Shown here: in pieces, positions 19,064-26,491 of the stretch
How positions within the stretch are numbered: the stretch's first letter is position 1
Layout of the letters: every line of letters begins with the position of its first letter
NCBI GenBank assembly: GCA_964537035.1
Contig: CAZIAK010000027.1
Location: 1 to 64,000 of the forward strand
Direction of reading: 5' to 3'
Source: CAZIAK01 sp964537035
Lineage (GTDB): Bacteria; Planctomycetota; B15-G4
DNA: 64,000 nucleotides
Notes under the pieces: generated by a model
What the model saw: only the letters and a program-made list of their open reading frames with translations
The model's database searches: none
Told to the model about the DNA's origin: nothing
Made by a program: the position numbers and the translations under genes

Positions 19064-20797
19064 CTAGGGCGTCACACCCAAGATAGCGTTGGACAGGGCC
19101 ACGCCCGCAACGGCCGCGCCGTCTTGGATGCCCCACTGCACCCACAGCTCTGTTCCGGGCGGGATGCCTGCGGGCATGACGAAGGGGATGCTGATCTCGC
19201 CGAGGGGGCTGGTGGGCAAGAAGATGGGCTCGAAGAACGGGAAGGGTTTGATCGTGCCGCCCTTGAAGGGGATCGGTGTGCTGGCCAGGGCGAGGAACAA
19301 GCCGGCGGTGGCCAAGGGCGCGCAGTTGCTCAGGTCCGCAGAGTTGAGGCTGCCCGCGCTCAGCGGTCCGGTGCCCACGAGCAGTGGGTCGCCGAAGACG
19401 CCGGGCAGAGCACAGCCCTGGTCGCTCCAGCAGACGTTGGCTGTCCCCGGAGTGGGCGGTGCCTGCATGTAGGTGTGGGACGCGAAGGGCACGCCGAAGT
19501 CGGGGCAGCGCTGGCTCGACTCGATGTCCTTGGCGCCGTTGGCGTTTTCGTCCACCTGGACCTGTCCTGGTGTGAGCGCCGCCAGCAGTTCGAGGTCGTC
19601 GGCGTCGGACGTGCCGTAGACGATGGCGTCGACCAGTTGGGCGTCTGCGGGTGGCGTGTCCACCGTGGTGAGCAGGAAGTCGTTCACATCGAGCAGACCC
19701 GTGGGGTCGTACCACAGGGCGATGCCGTCCGCACCGTTCTGGATGGCGTTGGTGAGCGGGAAGCCGGCGGGCGTGAGGTCGACGTTGGGTACGGTGGGCA
19801 CGCCCACCACGAAGTACTCGTCGGCGGGGATCTGGCTCCCTGCCAGGTCGATGACGAAGTACTCCGTGTCGCCGTTGCCGTTGTAGAAGACGAGGAAGTA
19901 GTTGGTGAGGTCGAGACCGCCCGTGCCCTGCAGCTCGAGGTACTCCATGGCGTCGGTGGCCACCTGGTCGGCGTCGACCTCGTTGATGTGCAGCACGTCT
20001 TCGTAGGCGAACACGGTGAGGTCGCGCAGGCCCGGGTCGTTCGAGGCCAGGCCGACCTCTTCGATGCTTCCGGTGCCCGGGGGTGCGCTGATGATCCCGA
20101 AACCGTCGACGAAGACTCCTGGGGCGATCTCGACCTTCTCGACCTCAGCGTCGAAGCCGAGAGCCTTGAGCGCATCGACGACGTCTTGGTTCGGGTCGAC
20201 GAGCGCACCGACCGTGGGAATGACGACCTGGAAGAGTGTCTCCAGGGCGTCCTTGAGGACCTTGATCACCACGGTGACGTCCGTGCCGCTCGCCTGGCCG
20301 ATGAAAGCGCCCCCGGCCCGGCGCAGAAACCAGTTCTTCTCGCTCTGCAGTCGCTGAAACGTCGTGCCTGAGAAGTTGACGTCGGTGGTGTTGGCAGTGA
20401 CCTTGCCCATGCCCTTGACGAGCCCTCGGATGCAGAACAAGGCGCGCCCGGTCGCAGGGTCGACGACGATGGGCCCGAAGGTGTCCGCTGGGTTGGCGGC
20501 AGAGATCATGGCGCGAAGACCGGTCATCACGTCTTCGGCGGTATCGCCGGCCATGGGCTGATGCTCGTACCACACACCGCGCCAGAAGATGCGGCAGGCG
20601 CTCTGGTTCATGTCGTCGTCCGTCCCCGACGCGTTCATCTGGTTGTGCGGCGTGGTGCAGAAGCAGTACTCCCGTTCGGGGTCACCTGCACCTTGGGCCT
20701 GCACCGACGGCGTGCCCACAAGGCACAACCAGGCCAGGGCCAACAGGACCACACTGCTCAGACGTCCACCTCTCGCTTGCTTACTCACCGTGTTCAT
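19064..20797 (-). CDS. Secreted protein with lamin-tail-like domain and planctomycete C-terminal domain
   Basis: A 577-residue protein. The signal peptide ends near SVQAQG. The N-terminal ~190 residues are Cys-containing and unassigned (YCFCTTPHNQ). Residues ~200-450 resemble a lamin-tail (LTD) domain: GSIEEVGLASNDPG, NYFLVFYNGNGDTEYFVIDL, GSQIPADEYFVVG, then VDAIVYGTSDADD and the ending PPTPGTANVCW. The last ~110 residues are the shared tail domain (STPIPFKGGTIKP, MPAGIPPGTELWVQWGIQD, LSNAILGVTP). The ATG at 20797, with GGGAG upstream, is preferred to a TTG at 20803. LTD proteins in bacteria are mostly surface or nuclease-associated; no catalytic motif is seen here. Confidence 0.7.
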   Translation of the reverse strand: MNTVSKQARGGRLSSVVLLALAWLCLVGTPSVQAQGAGDPEREYCFCTTPHNQMNASGTDDDMNQSACRIFWRGVWYEHQPMAGDTAEDVMTGLRAMISAANPADTFGPIVVDPATGRALFCIRGLVKGMGKVTANTTDVNFSGTTFQRLQSEKNWFLRRAGGAFIGQASGTDVTVVIKVLKDALETLFQVVIPTVGALVDPNQDVVDALKALGFDAEVEKVEIAPGVFVDGFGIISAPPGTGSIEEVGLASNDPGLRDLTVFAYEDVLHINEVDADQVATDAMEYLELQGTGGLDLTNYFLVFYNGNGDTEYFVIDLAGSQIPADEYFVVGVPTVPNVDLTPAGFPLTNAIQNGADGIALWYDPTGLLDVNDFLLTTVDTPPADAQLVDAIVYGTSDADDLELLAALTPGQVQVDENANGAKDIESSQRCPDFGVPFASHTYMQAPPTPGTANVCWSDQGCALPGVFGDPLLVGTGPLSAGSLNSADLSNCAPLATAGLFLALASTPIPFKGGTIKPFPFFEPIFLPTSPLGEISIPFVMPAGIPPGTELWVQWGIQDGAAVAGVALSNAILGVTP

Positions 20798-21031
20798 CGA
20801 CAAGACTCCCGGTTGTGCTCATGAACGAGATATCCCCCCACGGGACACTCGTTCGGCGATCGGGACCGTCTAGCTACCTAGACATCTCCCGCCAAGAACA
20901 TACCCTGACTCAGGGATTCCAGGGGAGTGATTGGGGGTGTCTCGGGCTTGCGCAGCGCCGCATCGACGGCGTCCGCCAGGCTTCCATGCCGTCCGGGACC
21001 ACGGGGCATCGCCGTTGCACCGGGATGGAGC

Positions 21032-22744
21032 CTATCGCGTCGCCGTGGCGACGACCTCCGGAACCAGATTGGCGGTCTTGTAGTAGGTCTTGAAGCGCTC
21101 GACTTCTGGAGTGTCGTGTCGGAAGAGCTCTGCCGCCCAGCGCGCACCGAGAGGCTGGTACAGCAGCGCGACGTCGACGGTGAGTTGCTGGTCTGGGGAG
21201 ATGTCCGGGAGCTCGACGACGTAGTGCACCCGGTCACTACCCGGCAAGAAGTCGTCGTCGCCATTCACGCCCGCCGTGGCAGTGCGCCCGGCCTCTGCAT
21301 GATCGGCGGACCAGCCCAGGGGCAGCAGGCGGTTGTCCTTGAGGTAGCTTGCGCCGCGGAGCAGCAAGTGCGTGGGCTCGCCGTGGATGTCGCCCATCTT
21401 GCTCTCGAAGGTGGCGACTTGCGTGGACGCCTGCACCACATCGTGGTGGGCCTCGATGGGTCCGCCGGCGAGTTCTGAGGGCAGCAGTTCTCCGGCGCCG
21501 TCGATGATCTGGCCCCGGGCGTTCGTGCGTCCCGAGGCGAACAGCAGGTCGCCGTCATCGTCACGGACGAGCACCTGCAGCCAGGCGCGGCGCGTGGGGT
21601 GCGCGGTGGGGAACTTGTGCCCGGTGAGATTCCCTATGTCTACATGAAAGGTGAGCTGTTGGGCTGACCTGTTGAACTCGCGGATGGTCAATGTGGCGGT
21701 CTGTGTTTGAAGCTGGTTGCGGGTCGCGGCGATCGTGGCATCGAGCGCCTCTGTGGTGGCCTTCACGCCGAGCGCTTCGCCGTGGTCGCGGAGCATGCTC
21801 AGCACCAGGGTGTTGCCGCCCACGAACGCGTGTTGCCCGAAGGGCTGGCGGGGCTTGGCGAAGGGAAAGTCGCGACCGCCGGGGTTGCGAGCGATGGGCG
21901 TCTCGATAGGTGTCCCGTCGCTGTCGTGCTTGGGCATGTGGCAGTCCTGGCAGCTGGCGGCCAGGGGCCCGGGGGCGTCGAGCTCGTCGTTGAAGGCCGA
22001 GTTGAGCCACTCGAGGTAGGGCGCCTGCTCGACGAGCACCGCGCCCAGGTCGTTGCCCTCCGGGTCGAGCGCTTCGGTCTCCAGGGTGTGACAAGTGCCG
22101 CACAGGGCCGAGCTGGTGACGTGGTCGCTGTAGGTGGGGGTGAAGCCCACGTGCATCTGCATGGGCCGGGTGACCACGCCTTGGTGTGGCCCGAAGAGCC
22201 GCCGCTGATCGTCGAGCACATAGCCGCCGGAGTAGCTCTCGTCGCTGCCCAGGTTGCTCGGGTCCATGCCATGACAGATGGTGCAGGACACGCCGTCGAT
22301 GGCCAGCTCTCCCAGGGGTGAGTTGCACCTGAGCAGGTGCAGCAGCGAGCCCGTGGTGTGATCGTCCAGGCCCACCTCGCTGGCCATGGGTGCGTGACAG
22401 CGCAGGCAGGTGGCTTCGATGTCCCGCTGACGCGACGGGGTGGCCGCGATCTCTGCAGAGAGCACGGCACGCCAGAGTGGGTCTCGCGCGGAGTTGGCCA
22501 TCATGGTCCCGCTCCACAGTCCGTGGGGCGAGATCTCGCGTTGATCTGCGTCGCGCATGGCCGCTGCCCGGGGCGCGTTCGAGTGGCACAACGCGCAGTT
22601 GTTGGCGGTGAGGACAGGGTGGGGTTCGTCGGCTTCTTGAGCCGTGGCCGGGCTGGCGCACAACAGCAGCATCAGCGAGCTCAACGCGGCGTGCGTGAGC
22701 GCAGCCAGCACGGACGGGAGCGAACGACTGAAGGCGATGAACAT
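21032..22744 (-). CDS. Secreted multiheme c-type cytochrome (five CXXCH motifs)
   Basis: A 570-residue exported protein with a signal peptide ending at ATAQ. Five heme-binding motifs are visible: CALCH, CLRCH, CTICH, CGTCH and CQDCH, in the first ~290 residues. The arrangement CATCH-like plus VSCTICHGM resembles the cytochrome c-554/NrfA-type multiheme proteins common in planctomycetes. The C-terminal half is beta-rich (QLTFHVDIGNLTGHKFPTAHPTRRAW) with the GHKFPTAHP motif often found after multiheme modules. The electron donor and acceptor are unknown. No obvious partner gene is adjacent. The 234 bp between this gene and the previous one hold no gene but contain a short palindrome (GTCTAGctacCTAGAC). 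Confidence 0.85.
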   Translation of the reverse strand: MFIAFSRSLPSVLAALTHAALSSLMLLLCASPATAQEADEPHPVLTANNCALCHSNAPRAAAMRDADQREISPHGLWSGTMMANSARDPLWRAVLSAEIAATPSRQRDIEATCLRCHAPMASEVGLDDHTTGSLLHLLRCNSPLGELAIDGVSCTICHGMDPSNLGSDESYSGGYVLDDQRRLFGPHQGVVTRPMQMHVGFTPTYSDHVTSSALCGTCHTLETEALDPEGNDLGAVLVEQAPYLEWLNSAFNDELDAPGPLAASCQDCHMPKHDSDGTPIETPIARNPGGRDFPFAKPRQPFGQHAFVGGNTLVLSMLRDHGEALGVKATTEALDATIAATRNQLQTQTATLTIREFNRSAQQLTFHVDIGNLTGHKFPTAHPTRRAWLQVLVRDDDGDLLFASGRTNARGQIIDGAGELLPSELAGGPIEAHHDVVQASTQVATFESKMGDIHGEPTHLLLRGASYLKDNRLLPLGWSADHAEAGRTATAGVNGDDDFLPGSDRVHYVVELPDISPDQQLTVDVALLYQPLGARWAAELFRHDTPEVERFKTYYKTANLVPEVVATATR

Positions 22745-22933
22745 GGCAGCAGGGAGGTCGGGGGGGAGCTAGAGGATGCAACGCCCCTCCAATCATGGAG
22801 GCGGGCCGGGGGCTTGGCCATACGCAGCACGGCGCAGGGCAGTGGACGTGGCCCAGGTCTACAAGGGCAGCGGCCGCTGAGCTGGGAGGCGTGAGAATGG
22901 CGCACTGCCGCAACTGTGATACTGTCGGCCTCC

Positions 22934-23446
22934 ATGACCACCAAACCCATGACCGTCACTGAGTTTCTGGCCGACCTCTCTGACGAACGCCGGCAGGCGA
23001 TCAAGGCCTTGCGCAAGGTGATCCGCGCGAACATCGACAAGCCCTTCAAGGAGTCGATCTCTGGCGGGATGCTCACCTACAGCCTACCCCACTCGGTCTA
23101 TCCGAACGGCTACCACTGCAACCAGGAGCAGCCTCTGCCGTTCGCTTCGATCGCCTCGCAGAAGAGTCACATCGGGCTCTATCTCTTCTGCGTGTATTGC
23201 CAGGCCGATGGTCCTGATCAGTTTCGTGGCGAGTGGCTGGCCACGGGCAAGAAGCTCAACATGGGCAAGTCTTGCGTGCGGGTGAAGAAGCTCGACGACA
23301 TCCCCCTCGAGGTCGTGGGGAGGGTCTTCAAGCGCATGACCGCGAAGAAGTTCGTGGCGGCCTATGAAGCGAGCTTGACTGACGCGGTGAAGGCGAAGCT
23401 GGCCAAGAACGCAGCCAAGAAGGCGGCGGCCAAAGGCAAGCGCTGA
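22934..23446 (+). CDS. DUF1801 family protein
   Basis: A 170-residue protein with the DUF1801 layout: PMTVTEFLADLSDERRQAIKALRKVIRAN, then ESISGGMLTYSLPHSVYPNGYHC and FASIASQKSHIGLYLFCVY, matching the family's YhdG/iron-chaperone-like fold. The C-terminal ~20 residues are Ala/Lys-rich (KNAAKKAAAKGKR). Function is not established. The ATG at 22934 is preferred to a GTG at 22916. A -10-like GATACT (22918-22923) lies upstream. Confidence 0.8.
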   Translation: MTTKPMTVTEFLADLSDERRQAIKALRKVIRANIDKPFKESISGGMLTYSLPHSVYPNGYHCNQEQPLPFASIASQKSHIGLYLFCVYCQADGPDQFRGEWLATGKKLNMGKSCVRVKKLDDIPLEVVGRVFKRMTAKKFVAAYEASLTDAVKAKLAKNAAKKAAAKGKR

Positions 23447-23468
23447 GGGAGGCGGTCAGGCGGTTCGT

Positions 23469-23846
23469 TCAGATCCACCCGAGGTCCGTCACGGTCTTTT
23501 CGGTGACGTGCTCGCCCGTGTTTCTCGTGGCCGCAGGCTCGAACAGCATGATCGACGCGCCGTCTGGCGAGACCGGCCTGTGTTCGACTCCTCGCGGCAC
23601 GATGTAGAGCTCGCCCGGGCTGAGGAAAAACTCGTCGACGTGGCCCTCGTCGTCACGCAGCTCAAGGGTCATGGAGCCTTCGACGACCATGAACAACTCG
23701 TCCTCGGCTGCGTGGCTGTGCCATTCGAACTCGCCCTGGATCTTGGCCAGCTTCACCAGCTGTCCGTTGAGCGCACCGATGATCTTCGGTGACCACTGAT
23801 CGTCGAAGAGGCTGAGCTTGTGGGCGAGGTTGATCTTGTCATTCAT
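23469..23846 (-). CDS. Cupin-domain protein
   Basis: A 125-residue single-domain cupin. The two cupin motifs are readable: HSHAAEDELFMVVEGSMTLELR (motif 1 with HxH and E) and GELYIVPRGVEHRPVSP (motif 2 with H). It would bind a metal; the reaction or ligand is unknown. The start at 23846 gives MNDKINLAHKL. It ends 22 nt from the end of the convergent DUF1801 gene. Confidence 0.82.
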   Translation of the reverse strand: MNDKINLAHKLSLFDDQWSPKIIGALNGQLVKLAKIQGEFEWHSHAAEDELFMVVEGSMTLELRDDEGHVDEFFLSPGELYIVPRGVEHRPVSPDGASIMLFEPAATRNTGEHVTEKTVTDLGWI

Positions 23847-23883
23847 GGGACCGGCTCCGGGCAGGGTGGGCTCTGGGCCAAGC

Positions 23884-24498
23884 TCAGGCAGAGGGTTCGC
23901 TGCCGTTGTTCCCAGATGTTGCACGGACGTACACCAGGCGCACGAACACAATCACCAGGCACGCCACCGGAAAGGTGAGCAGCGTGGCCATGGCCGTCTG
24001 TTCGAGGTCGACCACCATCCACACCGTGGCGTAGAGCAGGCCAGCGACCACGAAGAGCCAGCCCACGAAGCGTTGGGTCGCCTGGGTCTTGGCAGCACGG
24101 GCTCCTTCGCTGTCGAGAGGGGCGAGCTTCTTGGGCATGACGTTGCCCATGAAGATGAGCAGCAGACCGAGCATCACGCCCACGGACCGCTTGGCCACAT
24201 CGCCGTCGATCAGGTAGGACTCCTGTGCCAGGGCCGCGATGAGCGAGAGCGAGAGGATGCCACCGGCGCTGGCGATGCCTCGAATGAGCTCATGCTTCGT
24301 CTTGAGCCGGCGGGCGCTCTGTGCGCAGGCCTTGTCCACGAGCAGAACGGCGAGCCAGGCCCCGGGGAGAAAGAGCACGGATGCGGCCCAGCGGGTCGAC
24401 AGCTCCGGGCGCTGCACCCACAAGGCGGCGCCGAGTCCTGCGACGAGCACGGTGAGGGTGACCGCCGTGGCGGTGAGGGTCTTGGGCTGCATGATCAC
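23884..24498 (-). CDS. SdpI-like integral membrane protein
   Basis: A 204-residue protein with about five or six TM helices (TATAVTLTVLVAGLGAAL, FLPGAWLAVLLV, GGILSLSLIAALAQ, GVMLGLLLIFMGNVMPK, FVGWLFVVAGLLYATVWMV, TLLTFPVACLVIVFVRLVY). The segment LGLLLIFMGNVMPK is the hallmark of the SdpI/YhfL-type domain (GLL.I..GN..PK). In Bacillus SdpI gives immunity to the toxin SdpC and is paired with the ArsR-family autorepressor SdpR. Here the upstream gene is also ArsR-family and the two overlap by 4 nt (GTGA), supporting that reading. No toxin gene is seen nearby. A second start, ATG at 24492, is possible. Confidence 0.65.
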   Translation of the reverse strand: MIMQPKTLTATAVTLTVLVAGLGAALWVQRPELSTRWAASVLFLPGAWLAVLLVDKACAQSARRLKTKHELIRGIASAGGILSLSLIAALAQESYLIDGDVAKRSVGVMLGLLLIFMGNVMPKKLAPLDSEGARAAKTQATQRFVGWLFVVAGLLYATVWMVVDLEQTAMATLLTFPVACLVIVFVRLVYVRATSGNNGSEPSA

Positions 24499-24803
24499 TT
24501 GGCCTTTCTCTTGGCTGGGCGGCGCTTCTTGGTCGCGGGCTTCATCTCCATGCCGAAGACCTGGGCGAAGCCGAGCATGGCGTCTTCAAGGACCGACAAC
24601 TTGAGCCGGTAGGTGACCACGCGGCCCACCTTCTCGGCCTCGACCAGGTCGGCCTCACGGAGCACGGCGAAGTGCGCCGACATGGTGGGCTTGGACACGG
24701 TGAAGTGCTCGGTGAGCTCGCCCGCGGTCATGGGTTGCTGGCGGAGCAGTCCGAGCACCTTGCGTCGGGTGGGGTCGGAGAGGGCCTTGAAGATCTTGTT
24801 CAT
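24495..24803 (-). CDS. ArsR-family transcriptional regulator, SdpR-like
   Basis: A 102-residue winged-helix regulator beginning MNKIFKALSDPTRRKVLGLLRQQPMTAGEL, then a recognition helix region SKPTMSAHFAVLREADLVEAEKVGRVVTYRL. The start MNKIFKALSDPTRR is close to the SdpR autorepressor type and lacks the cysteine pairs of metal sensors. The C-terminus is Lys/Arg-rich. It is transcribed ahead of, and overlaps, an SdpI-like membrane gene. A perfect inverted repeat covers its promoter, which fits autorepression. The -10 box ends 7 nt before the ATG, so the transcript is probably leaderless. Confidence 0.82.
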   Translation of the reverse strand: MNKIFKALSDPTRRKVLGLLRQQPMTAGELTEHFTVSKPTMSAHFAVLREADLVEAEKVGRVVTYRLKLSVLEDAMLGFAQVFGMEMKPATKKRRPAKRKAK

Positions 24804-24804
24804 G

Positions 24805-24839
24805 GTTCGATATTTAGCCAAGTATCGAACTATTGGCAA
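24805..24839 (-). promoter_or_regulatory. Promoter with operator of the SdpR/SdpI-like pair
   Basis: On the minus strand a -35 TTGCCA (24834-24839), a 17-bp spacer and a -10 TAAATA (24811-24816) lead to the ATG at 24803. An 8-bp perfect inverted repeat GTTCGATA/TATCGAAC (24805-24812 and 24823-24830, 10-bp spacer) sits on the -10 and the spacer, as expected for an ArsR-family repressor site. Confidence 0.7.
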
Positions 24840-25035
24840 GGGCCAGTTGAGCACGACGCAGAAGAGACAGATCTGGTGAGTATTGAAGGCACTTTGGCTC
24901 ATGTCCAATGACGCGACCTCCCGATAGGCGGCTACAGGCAGGGGCTCCGCTCAGTGAGAGCCAGCACTGCCGGACACGCTCGATCCATCACGTTGAAGGC
25001 GCTCGTAGCGAGGCCTTTCGGAGGAACACACGCAC

Positions 25036-25479
25036 ATGCGTCTTGCACTCAATCAGAGGATTTGCGGTTTCAGCCTCGTCGAGGTGGCTGTGGTCGTCGT
25101 CATCGTCGCCGTCTTGGCTGCCTTTGCCGTGCCTCGCTTTCAGGTCTCGGTCGAGCGCTCGAAGGCTTCTGAGGCGTTTAACTACGCCTCGACCTTGCAC
25201 TCAGCGATGGAGCGCTACCATGCCCGTGAGGGTCGTTACGCGGACGAGATCACGAAGCTGAACACGAGCATGACTCCCCCTGAGTACTTCGCCGTGGGTT
25301 CGGTGATCGTGCCGGATTCGGCTTCAGGCTTGCCGACCGGCTGGGAGATCACCATGACCCGCTCCGGTCCTTCTGGAACCTACGGCGCCTACACCGTGGT
25401 CTGGTCCCACGAGGGCTTCGACGCCGTCAACAGCACCATCTCGAACGAGGTCAACCCGTTCCGGACAACAGACAGCTGA
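25036..25479 (+). CDS. Type IV pilin-like protein
   Basis: A 147-residue prepilin-like protein. After a short leader (MRLALNQRICG) the cleavage site G^FSLVE is followed by a ~20-residue hydrophobic helix (VAVVVVIVAVLAAFAVPRF), the class III signal of type IV pilins and pseudopilins. The remainder resembles type II secretion / pilin minor subunits (SKASEAFNYASTLHSAMERYHAREGRYADEI). A single pilin away from assembly genes. A Shine-Dalgarno GGAGGAA lies upstream. Start at 25036. Confidence 0.85.
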   Translation: MRLALNQRICGFSLVEVAVVVVIVAVLAAFAVPRFQVSVERSKASEAFNYASTLHSAMERYHAREGRYADEITKLNTSMTPPEYFAVGSVIVPDSASGLPTGWEITMTRSGPSGTYGAYTVVWSHEGFDAVNSTISNEVNPFRTTDS

Positions 25480-25532
25480 CTGACAACGGACCGACCTGTA
25501 TCCTCTCCTTCGATCGCCTGGCCAGCCACCTG

Positions 25533-25970
25533 TCAGGCCAGCTGAACGCGCAGCCACACGTGGTAGCCCATGAGCAACGTGTACAGGCCCAGGAGCGTCC
25601 AGGGCACCCAGCGAATCCAGCCAAAGCGGGTGTGGATGAGCAAGAAGGTCGCGCCCAGGGCCGTGAGCCCGAGCTTCAGCCCGATGAAGACCGGCTGGCC
25701 CGCTTCGATGGCCCAGCGCATGAACGGGTTGGCTTCTTCACCGCCGCGCTCCAGGTAGAGCAGGGTCAAGACCAGGTCGGCTGCCGAGAGGATCACCAGG
25801 GCAATGGCCGGGCCCCATTCTCGTGCACGGTAGCGATCGACGTAGATCTCCTGGTTTTCGTCAGCACGGCGCCCGTGTCGACGTCGGCCTCGCAACCAGT
25901 AGCGAGAGAGCATGGGCGTGGGACGACGACGTCGGTCAGGTCCCTGGCGGCGCGAGTCAGCTGTGGTCAA
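25533..25970 (-). CDS. DUF5658-type small membrane protein
   Basis: A 145-residue protein with a basic, Arg-rich N-terminal ~40 residues and three or four TM helices: WGPAIALVILSAADLVLTLLYL, GQPVFIGLKLGLTALGATFLLIHT and WVPWTLLGLYTLLMGYHVW. The pattern AxDLxLTLxYLxRGGxExNPxM is typical of DUF5658. Function unknown. It lies 14 nt before the end of a PilZ protein on the same strand; the two are probably co-transcribed. Confidence 0.7.
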   Translation of the reverse strand: MTTADSRRQGPDRRRRPTPMLSRYWLRGRRRHGRRADENQEIYVDRYRAREWGPAIALVILSAADLVLTLLYLERGGEEANPFMRWAIEAGQPVFIGLKLGLTALGATFLLIHTRFGWIRWVPWTLLGLYTLLMGYHVWLRVQLA

Positions 25971-25984
25971 GAGGGCGCGGTCGC

Positions 25985-26344
25985 TCAGCTGTCTACACGA
26001 GTGGTGCGCTTCAGGGCAGCTCGCAGCGTGGCCCAGAGCGCGGGGTGGCTGGCCTGGGAGATCGGGTAGGAGAACTCGATGCCCAGGTAGTTCCCCTCCA
26101 TCTCCACCCGCCCGTAGGCCACCGTGGCCATGATCGTCTCGATCAGCGGCTTCCCGTCACCGTCACCGACCTGGAGTGAGATCTGCACGGCCTCGCCCCG
26201 TTCGAGGAAGCGGCTGCAGAAGAGGCCCACGCCACCTTGGCTGAGGTCGATGGTGCTGACCTCCAAAGGCAGCCCGTCCGGAACGACCGAGAGTCGACCG
26301 TTGCGGATGAAGGGGACCCGTTCGAAGCGGCGTTGCTCGCGCAT
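25985..26344 (-). CDS. PilZ-domain protein (cyclic di-GMP receptor candidate)
   Basis: A 119-residue protein with the PilZ motifs RRFERVPF (RxxxR) near the N-terminus and IDLSQGGVGLF ((D/N)xSxxG) near residue 33. These arginines and the DxSxxG motif form the usual c-di-GMP site, so it probably binds the second messenger. No output domain is fused. It is the first gene of a short minus-strand pair with the DUF5658-like protein. Confidence 0.88.
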   Translation of the reverse strand: MREQRRFERVPFIRNGRLSVVPDGLPLEVSTIDLSQGGVGLFCSRFLERGEAVQISLQVGDGDGKPLIETIMATVAYGRVEMEGNYLGIEFSYPISQASHPALWATLRAALKRTTRVDS

Positions 26345-26491
26345 GTGCGTGGCATTCCAGGGGCAAGCTCAAGAGTCTCATCGACATCTCAGGGCCGCTT
26401 CTTGACCTGCAACTGGCCTTTGTCACCCGGTGAGCGGAGAATCACAGGGCGGCCGGAACATCGCAGAGACCACGATCTGTAGTGCAGCCTG

